Shown in pieces: positions 50,170 through 59,281 of a stretch of DNA of 64,000 nucleotides. Below the pieces are notes generated by a model. The model was not told the origin of the DNA. It did not search any database and saw nothing but the letters and a program-made list of their open reading frames with translations. The position numbers and the translations under genes are program-made. This DNA is from JAAFHB01 sp963675995 (GTDB taxonomy: Bacteria; Bacteroidota; Bacteroidia; Bacteroidales; Prolixibacteraceae). Numbering within the stretch: the stretch's first letter is position 1; each line of letters opens with the position of its first letter. Location of the stretch: NCBI GenBank assembly GCA_963675995.2, contig CAXXIY010000002.1, positions 992,001 to 1,056,000 on the forward strand. Direction: 5' to 3'.

Positions 50170-51198
50170 TTAATTTGTTAATGTATTTGCATATCCCAGG
50201 ATTATCCAGGAGATGATTAAAACAAGATTTCCAAGAATAAGAACTTTGAACGGAGATTTTGTACCTTTCCATTCACCAGCCTGGATTCCCCAAAAACTGC
50301 TGACAATAAGTGAGATTGCAAAAAACATGGTCCAACAGATCACGGGGCCCATTTCTCCCATCAGTGCAGCGCTCTGCCCATAAACACCTAATGCTGCAAA
50401 CCAGCAGAATCCGGTGATGGTACCTATCAGGTAAATTCTGGCAGGCCTTTTTTGACTCAGCGAATTCCATGATTTATTTTTTATCAGCAAATAAACTGTG
50501 TAGATAAAATTGGGGATGAATCCGCCAAAAAGGACGACTATCCATGCGACCAAACTTGCACTTTGCGGTTTTACTCCTTGTTGAATGGCTGCATTTATAG
50601 CGGGTGCTGCACTTGTAAAGCTAATGTTTTGTAATGCAGCGCCTACGCCGGCAGCAACAGAGAACAAGATTCCAAGCTGGAAAAATATCCCTTTTTTGAT
50701 CCCCGATTTATTGCTGTCTTCCAAAGACTGCAATCTATTTCGTAAACTACCTGCATAGGAAATCAGGATAACTCCCATTATCATGATTATCAATCCCACG
50801 ATTATAAAAGGGAATGAAGGCTTAGCACTATAATTATCAATCTGGAACAAAGGCAGGAGTGAACCTAACGACGCTCCAGTACTCATACATATTCCAAATG
50901 ACAATGAAACCCCAACGTAATTGATCGCCAATCCAAATAAGATCGCACTCATTCCCCACATAGCTCCAAATAATATCGAGTAGAGAATTGTTCCGACTGG
51001 CAAAACGCCAATGGCGCCAAAGACATCAGGAATAAAGATTCTTGCCCAAATGAACGGGATGAGTATTAAACCGGTAATCGAAAATATGAACCAATACGAT
51101 TCCCAAACGGGAAAAAATTTCTTCATACCCAAACCGAAGGTTCCCTGAAAGAAACCTGCAAGGAGAACTAAGAGAATTGATAGGGTAAAATTACTCAT
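50170..51198 (-). CDS. RhaT-family sugar:proton symporter
   Basis: A 342-residue protein with about ten hydrophobic helices. It resembles the L-rhamnose:proton symporter branch of the DMT superfamily, with segments such as LAGFFQGTFGLGMKKF at the start and GAMWGMSAILFGLAINYVG. It is in the inner membrane and probably brings in a deoxysugar. It heads the operon with SDR, VOC, E1 and ALDH genes. Its promoter carries copy B of the duplicated element shared with the AraC/hydrolase promoter, linking uptake to glycan cleavage. A paralogue is at 59282-60328. Confidence 0.8.
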   Translation of the reverse strand: MSNFTLSILLVLLAGFFQGTFGLGMKKFFPVWESYWFIFSITGLILIPFIWARIFIPDVFGAIGVLPVGTILYSILFGAMWGMSAILFGLAINYVGVSLSFGICMSTGASLGSLLPLFQIDNYSAKPSFPFIIVGLIIMIMGVILISYAGSLRNRLQSLEDSNKSGIKKGIFFQLGILFSVAAGVGAALQNISFTSAAPAINAAIQQGVKPQSASLVAWIVVLFGGFIPNFIYTVYLLIKNKSWNSLSQKRPARIYLIGTITGFCWFAALGVYGQSAALMGEMGPVICWTMFFAISLIVSSFWGIQAGEWKGTKSPFKVLILGNLVLIISWIILGYANTLTN

Positions 51199-51365
51199 AG
51201 TGGTTTTGTTTTAGTTATGATCGGATTTATTAAACGAATCAGGCATTGATATACTAGTCATCCCCTCCCTTTTAATGGTGTTCAACCAGTCCAGGCAATT
51301 TCTTTTGAATCAGTAATTATTTAACGCTCAGATTGACTATGTAATAATACTTTAAATAGCAACCA

Positions 51366-51453
51366 GTATATAATACTTTTCATTGCATGAATGATACTAT
51401 ATTACAATTTATTCGCAGAAATATATTGCTTATGAGTATGATTGTATCACATT
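51366..51453 (-). promoter_or_regulatory. Duplicated promoter/operator element, copy B
   Basis: 88 bases whose reverse complement matches 34430-34516, including a 25-base identical block (51366-51390). It lies 168 bases upstream of the RhaT-type gene, within a 299-base gap holding no other recognisable feature. It probably binds the AraC regulator at 33543-34409. Confidence 0.8.
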
Positions 51454-51497
51454 TATCAATTCACTGGTAGATTGATGCAGAATGTGACTGCTTTTAG

Positions 51498-52361
51498 TCA
51501 TATCCGGTAAAAATTCAGTGCATTGCGGTAAAAGACTTTTTCCAATTCTGTGTTGGAACACCCTTCAAGAATTATATTAAGCGTCTCCACACAGGTTGGA
51601 ATAGTTGCTGCTAAGGAGGAAACAGGCCAGTCGGAGGCAAATACAAGCCGATCGAATCCAAAGCACTTTATCAGATGGTCAACATAGGGACGGAAATCGT
51701 CAATGGTCCAGTTCAGATGATCAGCTTCTGTAGCCAGACTGGATAATTTGCAATAAACATTTGGAAATCCGGCGATTTCAGTTATTTCATCCCGCCAGGG
51801 ATCGAGGACCTTGCCTTTGATATTTGGTTTGGCTATATGATCGATTATCATCGGCACATCCGGACATTTTTCTAAAAACCGGATCACATTTTTATTGTGC
51901 AAATAGGAAATGCAGATATCAAAGGTCAGGTCATATTCCGGTAACATATTTATACCGGCGATAAAATCAGGTTTAAGACAAAATTCGGGATCAGGTTCAA
52001 TCTGAATAATTTGTCGCACCCCCTTTACCAGTCTGTTATTTTTCAAGAATTCGATTTCCGGACGGACAGATTCTCCTTTTTCCAGAGGGGCCCATGAAAT
52101 AATTCCCCCTATTCTGGAGTCGGTCTTGGCTAATTCAGTTACCCATTCTACTTCCAGTTGATATTGGGATGCGAGACATTCACATTGCATAAAAACCATT
52201 TTTTCAACATTGATGTCGCCACATGCCCTGTTATAATCATCAAGAGAAAATGGTTTGTTTAAAGCTGGAATATCATCCAGCCATGGATACCTGAATTTTG
52301 TGGTATCCCAAAGATGTAAATGGGCATCAATAACCTGAAAGTCTTTCGTATTCATATTCAA
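51498..52361 (-). CDS. Amidohydrolase-2 family lactonase (L-fuconolactonase-like)
   Basis: A 287-residue metal-dependent TIM-barrel hydrolase. An HxH metal motif is in DAHLHLWD (His14, His16). A central IIDHIAKP segment and the signature SDWPV at 243-247 match the L-fucono-1,5-lactonase group of COG3618. It probably opens a sugar lactone formed by an SDR, giving a sugar acid in the cytoplasm. It lies upstream of the RhaT operon and downstream of a large secreted protein, on the same strand. Together with SDRs and the LarA-like protein it supports a non-phosphorylative deoxysugar pathway; exact sugar unknown. Confidence 0.85.
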   Translation of the reverse strand: MNMNTKDFQVIDAHLHLWDTTKFRYPWLDDIPALNKPFSLDDYNRACGDINVEKMVFMQCECLASQYQLEVEWVTELAKTDSRIGGIISWAPLEKGESVRPEIEFLKNNRLVKGVRQIIQIEPDPEFCLKPDFIAGINMLPEYDLTFDICISYLHNKNVIRFLEKCPDVPMIIDHIAKPNIKGKVLDPWRDEITEIAGFPNVYCKLSSLATEADHLNWTIDDFRPYVDHLIKCFGFDRLVFASDWPVSSLAATIPTCVETLNIILEGCSNTELEKVFYRNALNFYRI

Positions 52362-52459
52362 ATGATTAATAATTAATAAAATGTAAATTCAATTAACTTT
52401 ATTTCTTTGAAATAGCGTTGCTTGCTCTGTTATTGCTTTGATATAGTCTTGTTATTATC

Positions 52460-55400
52460 TTAAATCTGAACCTCAATTGTTTGAATTCCAGGGTTTTTTA
52501 TTTCAATAGTTTTTATTTCGGCATTATTTTCATGGTAAATTTTAAGCTGATCTTTTCCGGTAGACTGGAAGGTCATCCTACAGACTTTTCCGTTGATCTC
52601 CATCCCCAGAATATCTGTTGTCATGCTGCAGGGCATTACTGCCACGCCATTTGAAACTGTAATTGTTTCAAGGAAATTTCTTCTCACTTCGATCTGAAAC
52701 TTGCGATTACCAAGTGCCAGGATTGCCTTATGAACAATGGAATTGCTCCACCAGTCGATATTGAGCAGATAGATGGTCCTGTGATTTTTATCGTTCCAGT
52801 CCCAGGGAGCAAATTCGATGTTGGGTGAATCTTCAATCCAACCTTTCTGCTTTTCATCTGCAATTGCCATTTTAGCCATCTCTTTCAGCACTTTCTTATA
52901 GGGCTCTTTTACTGAAATATCAGCCGGATATTTTTTTTCAGGAAAGAAGATGACTTTCCCTTCTCCAACTTTATTTTCGTAAGATTGGGTTGCAGTTCTG
53001 AAATTTTCTCCGAGCAGTTCTTTTAATATTCCGTCGGTTTTTGGGAATAGGATTGGTCCATTGTGCACCAATCCGGTATTCAGATGTGCTCCTGTGAGCA
53101 CCAGGGTTCCGCCTGTTTTTACAAAATGGGTTAAACGGATAAAATCATTCTCCTGATAGGTATTCCAACCCAGGAATGCAATGGCCTTATAATTTCCGAG
53201 TATTTCCAGGGGAGCTTCAAGGGGCAATAGATCAACTTGTCCGTATGGGGTTGAGGAATACCACCCCTGGGGTGATTTAGGGGTTGGAGATTTGTAGATT
53301 GGAGCTAATTTGTTCCCTGGATAAAACACATTGAGCAGGTCAAAACTCTCTTCTGCTGCGCCAAAACCCCATTCTCCATTTTTCTGCCCCCAGACATTAT
53401 CGCGCCCAAAACATTTCCAACCATCGTTTTGTCCCTGTAGAATGGCAATTGGTGTAAACAGCGTCCCTCTTCTTTCATGCGTTTGAATGTATTGAAACAT
53501 ATCCCTCTGGGCTTTAATATGTTCCTGTCCTGGCTTGCTGAACCTGTCAATTCCTGCTTCGGTGTTCCACAAACCATCTTCTGTGTTGAGGTGTGTAGCA
53601 CCATGCATATAGGAGATCGCGAGCGACAGGAACAAGCGGGTAGCATGTTCCGGAACATTGATCGGTCCTGACCCCCATTGGGTGGCCAGATGTGTGCCAT
53701 AATCAACCTTTCCGTATGCCCTGCTGGCGCCTCTGACAGAGGACATAATGATCTCTTCCGGACCATACATCTGTTCTGCACCGACCCAATTATATCCGGC
53801 CTGAAACAGATACCTGAACATCGTTGACGGTCCTGTATGCCTTATACTAAGTCCTTTTGCCTTGCGGAGGTTTTCTACAAAATATTTTGGACCATCTTCC
53901 ATACTCTTTAACTGGTATGGATTGTAGAAAACGAAGATCCCTTTATCGTTCCTGATCGGTCTGTTCTTTGCAAAAATCCCCCCCAGTGGCCGGTATTTTG
54001 CTGTCAGATCAGAATGGAGCCATTCCCAGGTGAAGTGGCCCCAATAGTAGTAGCCGCCATCATTTTCGTGTGACTGTCGTCCCATATATAAGGGACCTTT
54101 CATCCAGTCTTCTTCGGGATTAATGTTTCTCCCTGTAATCGTGCGACCTTCAATCATCAACGAATAGGGCATCTGCAGGTCATTTAGAATTCCAAGCGAT
54201 TGACGATAAAAGTCGTGATTTGCTACATTTGGGTGGCTCCATTGTTCGGAAGGACGCCAGCAAAAAGCGTTTCCAATTCCTTCGCGCAAATACCAGGTGA
54301 GATAATCAGCGAATTTTCTGAAGTTTTTATCAATGTAAATATCATCGCCATCAGAGATATACACATGGTCGTTCTTTTTGCCCAGAATCTGTTGAATGGG
54401 ATATTTTACTTCACGTTTTCCGTCAGAGATGTTTATTGATTGATCTAAAGAAGGCTCGTATGCATTGAATACCAGGGTGTAGATTCCTGTTTTGTCAAAT
54501 TGTCTGGTGTTCTCGACAGTAGATATGTTTTTGCTGGTTCGAATATTCAGCAGGGTTCCCGGACGGTTTATTTCTACCAAAAGGGCAAATTTCTTGTCGG
54601 ATTGAACGAATTGAGGAATTGCCACCACCTCAAAATCACGGGCACTCGTTTCGAGTAGTTCGACTGTTTTGATTGCGTAGGGATACCGTGCTGGTAAGCC
54701 ATCTTTCAGTCTGATTTTTAGCTCACCCTTACCTTTTAGGTTTTTGGGAAGTTCAACCGTAAACTCGCCGACTTTGGACGCTCTGTCGAAAATTTTCCCG
54801 TCGAAGAAAGTGCAATTGTTAACGATGAATTCAAATTCAGGCCACTCTTTTGATGACAGGTTTTCGCCAATCCAGTTTTTACCACCTTTCTGATATGGCT
54901 GAAAGGGGAGGAGCTTGAGCGAAGTTCCGCCACTTGAGATGGAGAGGGTCCCAAAATGGCACTGACCGGAGATATTCTTACTCCCCAATTTGAACAGTAT
55001 ACAGGCAATATCTGACGGGACTTCAACTTCATCTGAAACAACAGACCAATCCGGGTGATTGACCGGAATCTTGATAATGCTGATTTGATCTGCATTATCA
55101 AAGATATCATCCGGGTGACGATCCCCCTTTTTTCGGTAAATCTGCAGTTCAAGTTGCAGATATCCATTGTCAGGTACGGTCAATGCCTCGGTTTTTACCG
55201 GAATCTCAACTTTTATCTTTTTGCCTTTGAAGGGGTTTAATTCCTCCTCCGAAAGTCTGTAAAATGCATTTCGTTCAAGCTCTTCTCCATTGCCCATGAA
55301 AACAAGCGAGTACTTTTCGTTATAGGTGTTCACAGAATCGAGGTAGTCGTCTATATGGAAGGAGAAATTGCGAAACGTTTGTTCGCCCCGTCGGGAAAAT

Positions 55401-55672
55401 GGTTGAGGTAAAACGCAAAATCCTGTTACTCTGAGGGATTGTCTGACCGGGTAATTCTTATTACCGAAATCAATGGTGAAACTTTGAGTTTTGCCTGGCT
55501 GGAGTACCAATCCGGAGTCTGATTTGCTTATAAAATACACCTGCCGACTTTCGGTATAGCCCTCATTTGATTTGGTTGAGAGATTTGTATATCCAAGGTT
55601 TGAGATCAGAAGTACAAGAATAGCGCCCCAGAGCATATTCTGCAAATATTTTTTAAGCATCAGATTATTCAC
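52460..55672 (-). CDS. Large secreted protein of unknown function, hydrolase-like
   Basis: A 1070-residue protein I do not recognise. A signal/anchor (LWGAILVLLISNLGYTN) is followed by beta-sandwich-like repeats to about residue 420. A TIM-barrel-like region comes next (YLTWYLREGIGNAFCW, HFTWEWLHSDLTAKYRPLGG, GYNWVGAEQMYGPEEI). Then a segment resembling a glutamine-amidotransferase-like or beta-galactosidase trimerisation domain (NYKAIAFLGWNTYQENDF, FVKTGGTLVLTGAHL) and a terminal beta-domain follow. Glu in GAEQMYGPEE and Asp/Glu in LNTEDGLWNTE could be catalytic, but this is a guess. It starts 11 bases after the TIM-barrel epimerase gene, so the two are co-transcribed. Confidence 0.7.
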   Translation of the reverse strand: MNNLMLKKYLQNMLWGAILVLLISNLGYTNLSTKSNEGYTESRQVYFISKSDSGLVLQPGKTQSFTIDFGNKNYPVRQSLRVTGFCVLPQPFSRRGEQTFRNFSFHIDDYLDSVNTYNEKYSLVFMGNGEELERNAFYRLSEEELNPFKGKKIKVEIPVKTEALTVPDNGYLQLELQIYRKKGDRHPDDIFDNADQISIIKIPVNHPDWSVVSDEVEVPSDIACILFKLGSKNISGQCHFGTLSISSGGTSLKLLPFQPYQKGGKNWIGENLSSKEWPEFEFIVNNCTFFDGKIFDRASKVGEFTVELPKNLKGKGELKIRLKDGLPARYPYAIKTVELLETSARDFEVVAIPQFVQSDKKFALLVEINRPGTLLNIRTSKNISTVENTRQFDKTGIYTLVFNAYEPSLDQSINISDGKREVKYPIQQILGKKNDHVYISDGDDIYIDKNFRKFADYLTWYLREGIGNAFCWRPSEQWSHPNVANHDFYRQSLGILNDLQMPYSLMIEGRTITGRNINPEEDWMKGPLYMGRQSHENDGGYYYWGHFTWEWLHSDLTAKYRPLGGIFAKNRPIRNDKGIFVFYNPYQLKSMEDGPKYFVENLRKAKGLSIRHTGPSTMFRYLFQAGYNWVGAEQMYGPEEIIMSSVRGASRAYGKVDYGTHLATQWGSGPINVPEHATRLFLSLAISYMHGATHLNTEDGLWNTEAGIDRFSKPGQEHIKAQRDMFQYIQTHERRGTLFTPIAILQGQNDGWKCFGRDNVWGQKNGEWGFGAAEESFDLLNVFYPGNKLAPIYKSPTPKSPQGWYSSTPYGQVDLLPLEAPLEILGNYKAIAFLGWNTYQENDFIRLTHFVKTGGTLVLTGAHLNTGLVHNGPILFPKTDGILKELLGENFRTATQSYENKVGEGKVIFFPEKKYPADISVKEPYKKVLKEMAKMAIADEKQKGWIEDSPNIEFAPWDWNDKNHRTIYLLNIDWWSNSIVHKAILALGNRKFQIEVRRNFLETITVSNGVAVMPCSMTTDILGMEINGKVCRMTFQSTGKDQLKIYHENNAEIKTIEIKNPGIQTIEVQI

Positions 55673-55683
55673 TTGAAAGCAAA

Positions 55684-56604
55684 TTAGTTAATGGATAAAA
55701 AAAGTTTTTCCAAATAGTTTTTTGTTTTTACGATATAATCATAATTTTTCTCTGCAATCTCGTATTCAATCGTAATATTCCCCTTAAAATTGATCTGTTT
55801 TAAGTAAGAAACAATTGCAGGAAAATTGACTTCGCCTTGTGGAATTGGCACTTCCTTCCCTAATTCATAGGGGTTTGTAGGGTATTTACCGTCTTTGGCA
55901 TGGAATGCCTTAACATATTTGTTCAACAGTTTTAGTCCGTCCAATGAATTTGATTTCCCATACATCACCAGATTGGCAAGATCACAGTTGATAAATATAT
56001 TTCCCGTACCGATGTCAGTTATGGCTCTGAGCAGTGTGACAGGTGTTTCCTGTCCGGTTTCAAAATAGATGTCAACGCCACGGCTTAAGGCATATTGCCC
56101 AATCTCTTTCATTATTTGAATGAATTCGATATAGAGTGAATCTTTCGGATTTTCAGGAATAAATCCGAAATGGGCATGTACTGCAGGAATGCCAACTAAT
56201 TTGCAGAAATCAATCCCCTCGTGCAACCTTTTGATCCGTGCTTTCCTGAATTCCCGGGGGATCAGGCCGATTGTTGCCGGACCTTCTGTAAAATTCCAGG
56301 CATATTTGCCGGGTCCCATGCAAATCAGCGTCGTTGGATGGACTTGGTATTTCACCATTGATTCAATTAATCTTCTGGCCAGTTCGGGTGAATATTCGGA
56401 AACGGCCAATTGACAATGGGAGAATCCAAGCTCTTTAATCCGTTTAAACTCTTCTTCAGGTTTATTCCCACTGACGATTACACCAAACGAAATATTATTC
56501 AGGGCCTCCCTGTCATTTTTGAGCGCTTTATTGTCAATTGAAAAAGAGTTGTTTGATATAAATATTAGTATTAAAATAAATAGTAAGGGTTTCATCCGTT
56601 TCAT
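55684..56604 (-). CDS. Sugar phosphate isomerase/epimerase-like TIM-barrel protein, secreted
   Basis: A 306-residue xylose-isomerase-like TIM barrel with a signal peptide (MKRMKPLLFILILIFIS). Metal-ligand-type residues are visible: Glu in IYFETGQETP, Asp in FINCDLANL, His in AFHAKDGKYP and Glu in ITIEYEIAE. Exported members of this family in Bacteroidota are found with Gfo/Idh enzymes and may cleave or isomerise 3-keto-glycosides; that role is inferred. Starting at MKRMKP gives a proper signal; extra upstream codons encode no family sequence. It lies 203 bases after a Gfo/Idh gene on the same strand. Confidence 0.8.
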   Translation of the reverse strand: MKRMKPLLFILILIFISNNSFSIDNKALKNDREALNNISFGVIVSGNKPEEEFKRIKELGFSHCQLAVSEYSPELARRLIESMVKYQVHPTTLICMGPGKYAWNFTEGPATIGLIPREFRKARIKRLHEGIDFCKLVGIPAVHAHFGFIPENPKDSLYIEFIQIMKEIGQYALSRGVDIYFETGQETPVTLLRAITDIGTGNIFINCDLANLVMYGKSNSLDGLKLLNKYVKAFHAKDGKYPTNPYELGKEVPIPQGEVNFPAIVSYLKQINFKGNITIEYEIAEKNYDYIVKTKNYLEKLFLSIN

Positions 56605-56807
56605 TTGTATATCATTTGTGGTTCTATGACGTTTACTATGGTAATATAAATTTAGCTCATGTTGCAGCTGGTAATTGGCAATTTGCATCTGGCAGATTTT
56701 TACAGAAAGAAGTATTTTAAGAGTAATTTGGCATTTAATATCAGCCAGTTACGGATATTCACCCTAGCTACCAGTAGCTAAAGGGCAGCTGCAAATCAAT
56801 AAACTTG

Positions 56808-58088
56808 TTATTTTTTATCGAATTGAGTTAAATCTAATTGAGGATCAATTTTTTCTGTTGATAAATCAATCTCATCCCATTTAACAAGTTCTTGTCTTGT
56901 TGCAGCTTCTCTTCCCAGAATGGCAGTAAGGGTCGATTCGCAAGCGGGACGAAGCTGATTGAGATATTGACCTGTTTCGATGCTGTTAATAAATGATTTT
57001 CCTTTATTCTTATCTGCATCATCAAGAGATGAGCTTGAGGTTCCTGAGGCAATTTGCTGAGGTGTAAGTGCAACGGAACTTCTTAGCACTCCTGAGTCCC
57101 ATTCATTTTCACCACTAATAAAAACTCCGCCTGAATAGTGTGCTTCGGCAATTCCTTTTGTTCCGATAAACCTTGCACACACATCCCCGAAACTGTTTCC
57201 AAGCTGGGTTGAATGAACACTTACATTTACATCATTCGGATATTTGTAAAGAACCTGATAATTAGTCCAGGCATTCCCAAATTCCATACAACCTTTTTTC
57301 CCACCCGCTCCAACAGCATGAAGCGGTGTACATTGTAAAGCCCAGTTACAAACATCGATGACGTGAATTGCCTGATCTAAAAATATTCCCCCTGAAAGTT
57401 CATTGAAATGAAAATGGTTTCTGATGCGTGCTTCATCATACGACATTCCCGTATGTGGATTGAGTGGTACACCAGAAGAGAAGTAATAAATCTGAGCGCT
57501 GATTAATTCGCCAATATCACCCCGATGTATCCTTTTAACCATTTCAACATACGGTGTTGCATAGCGAATCTGAAAGCCAATAACCATACTGAGTTTACCA
57601 TTTGAATTTTCGCTCACCCTAAGAATTCTTTTGCAACCGTCGATGTCAATAGCAGCCGGTTTTTCGCAATAGGTATGTTTCCCTGCGGCAACTGCTGCTT
57701 CCAAAATAAGTGGATGTGCATAGGCTGGAGTGGCAATCAGGACTGCGTCTATATTTTTGTTATCCAATAATTTAAGATAGGCGTTAGAGCCCCGGAATAT
57801 ATTTTCTTTTGGGATTTCGGTCAATCCTTTTGTGGCATTACATTTATTTAATGTTTCCCTAGCGAGCGCTAATTTGTCATCAAACAGGTCTGCCAATGCC
57901 ATAATATGGATATTTGCATTGGTCGACATTGCTTTAATAACGCCTGTACCCCTATGGCCGCAACCAATGAATCCCATCCGGATCGCAGAATTGTTTTTGG
58001 ACCCAAATGCGATATCCGGTTTTAAAATAGAGAAGGCTGAAACAGCCGCTGTACTTTTCACAAAAGATCTGCGTTTCATTAATGTCAT
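56808..58088 (-). CDS. Gfo/Idh/MocA family oxidoreductase with Tat signal
   Basis: A 426-residue protein. It starts with a Tat signal MKRRSFVKSTAAVSAF, followed by a Rossmann domain (MGFIGCGHRGTG), the EKP motif in TYCEKPAA, and the substrate domain with FLDQAIHVIDV. Exported NAD(P)-dependent enzymes of this group oxidise sugars or glycosides at the periplasmic side. It starts 6 bases after the GH20-like gene stop, so the two are in one operon. It is a second such enzyme in the window, only distantly similar to that at 19547-20863. Confidence 0.88.
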   Translation of the reverse strand: MTLMKRRSFVKSTAAVSAFSILKPDIAFGSKNNSAIRMGFIGCGHRGTGVIKAMSTNANIHIMALADLFDDKLALARETLNKCNATKGLTEIPKENIFRGSNAYLKLLDNKNIDAVLIATPAYAHPLILEAAVAAGKHTYCEKPAAIDIDGCKRILRVSENSNGKLSMVIGFQIRYATPYVEMVKRIHRGDIGELISAQIYYFSSGVPLNPHTGMSYDEARIRNHFHFNELSGGIFLDQAIHVIDVCNWALQCTPLHAVGAGGKKGCMEFGNAWTNYQVLYKYPNDVNVSVHSTQLGNSFGDVCARFIGTKGIAEAHYSGGVFISGENEWDSGVLRSSVALTPQQIASGTSSSSLDDADKNKGKSFINSIETGQYLNQLRPACESTLTAILGREAATRQELVKWDEIDLSTEKIDPQLDLTQFDKK

Positions 58089-58094
58089 GGTAAT

Positions 58095-59273
58095 TTATTT
58101 TAAAATTGATTTGTACTCATATTTTTGAATCGCTTCAGCAACATTTGCAATTGCCTGGAGATGCTTGTCACGAAAGGGTTCAAGTGTCGGATACCAAGGA
58201 GTTTGAAGGAATCCCTTGAGGCGGGGGCCTGGGATCTCTTTTCTGCACCACTCCACCAATTTCCCGAAATTGAGTGGGGAGTCCCAGTTGGATCCGGTTG
58301 GAATCTGATCAAAACCATGCTGCTCTAATTCATGGAATGTCTTTATATATTTCCCTTCTGTTTTGTCAAAGTCCAGACCATAGTACCAGTTGCTTTGGAG
58401 TACATCCTTTGCCATTTTTTCGTAAAATTCTTCAGGGTGTCGTCCCCAGGCATAATCGGACCATATCCAGGGACGGCATCCCTGAGCCAGAACCGTATTA
58501 TGAAAGAATTCGAAATCGTGCCACCATAGTTCGTGCTGACGGACTATTGATATGGAATAGGCTTTCTGGTTCCCGGATGTTTCTTCATCGTAACCGAGAT
58601 GGAAAAAGCGGGGTTTTCCAAAAAGAGTTGCTACCTCCGCAATCAGTTCAGCGCAGACTTTGTAATAAACAGGGGTAGAAACCATGCGCGAGTAATCGTG
58701 TAGCCATTGGTCGTGGGCCGTTGAGAAGTTCAGCTTTGGAATTGGTTCCAGTCCTAGGCTTCGAAGACGGTCGAGTTCCTCTTTCAACCGGGAATGTGAC
58801 CATGCTTTTTTGACTGAAATTTCAGGATGGGATTCAAACCGGATAGCATCACCAACATCGATGACCACCATATTCATACCGGCTTTAGCCATTTTCTGAG
58901 TGATATCGAGCCATAGTTTGTCGTCAAAACGAAGTGTATCAGATATCTGGACATAGTGAAGCTGATCGCGGGTGTACGGGCCCCAGGAATCGGGAAGACG
59001 GTCGCACCACATGTTATAGGAAAGATGGATGAGATTGGCCCAGATCATCCGGTTATTTTCTGATTCTTTTAATGGGGCTGCCGAAGAAAGTGTCTCTGCA
59101 GCCAGCAAACCGGGAGCTATTGCGGCAGCGCTAAGCACAGAGGCTGTGTGTCGGAGGAAATCACGTCGCGTCGGATTCAACGTATTGGACTTGAGGTCTT
59201 TGTTAATGTTTTGGAGTTTATCTTCCTTAATTTCGTTCATTGCAGGAGCCTTTTTTATTTTCATATAATTCAT
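58095..59273 (-). CDS. GH20-like TIM-barrel protein with Tat signal
   Basis: A 392-residue protein. A Tat signal (TRRDFLRHTASVLSAAAI, residues 35-52) lies behind an N-terminal extension that makes the start uncertain. It continues as a TIM barrel resembling GH20 enzymes. The strand end FFHLGYDEE (near residue 222) carries an Asp-Glu pair like the GH20 catalytic pair, and WSDYAWGRHPEEF follows. Substrate is unknown; a hexosaminidase role should not be assumed because the rest is divergent. It starts 8 bases after the second RhaT-type transporter gene and is followed by the Gfo/Idh gene, so it works on the same glycoside. Confidence 0.72.
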   Translation of the reverse strand: MNYMKIKKAPAMNEIKEDKLQNINKDLKSNTLNPTRRDFLRHTASVLSAAAIAPGLLAAETLSSAAPLKESENNRMIWANLIHLSYNMWCDRLPDSWGPYTRDQLHYVQISDTLRFDDKLWLDITQKMAKAGMNMVVIDVGDAIRFESHPEISVKKAWSHSRLKEELDRLRSLGLEPIPKLNFSTAHDQWLHDYSRMVSTPVYYKVCAELIAEVATLFGKPRFFHLGYDEETSGNQKAYSISIVRQHELWWHDFEFFHNTVLAQGCRPWIWSDYAWGRHPEEFYEKMAKDVLQSNWYYGLDFDKTEGKYIKTFHELEQHGFDQIPTGSNWDSPLNFGKLVEWCRKEIPGPRLKGFLQTPWYPTLEPFRDKHLQAIANVAEAIQKYEYKSILK

Positions 59274-59281
59274 GATTTTAG

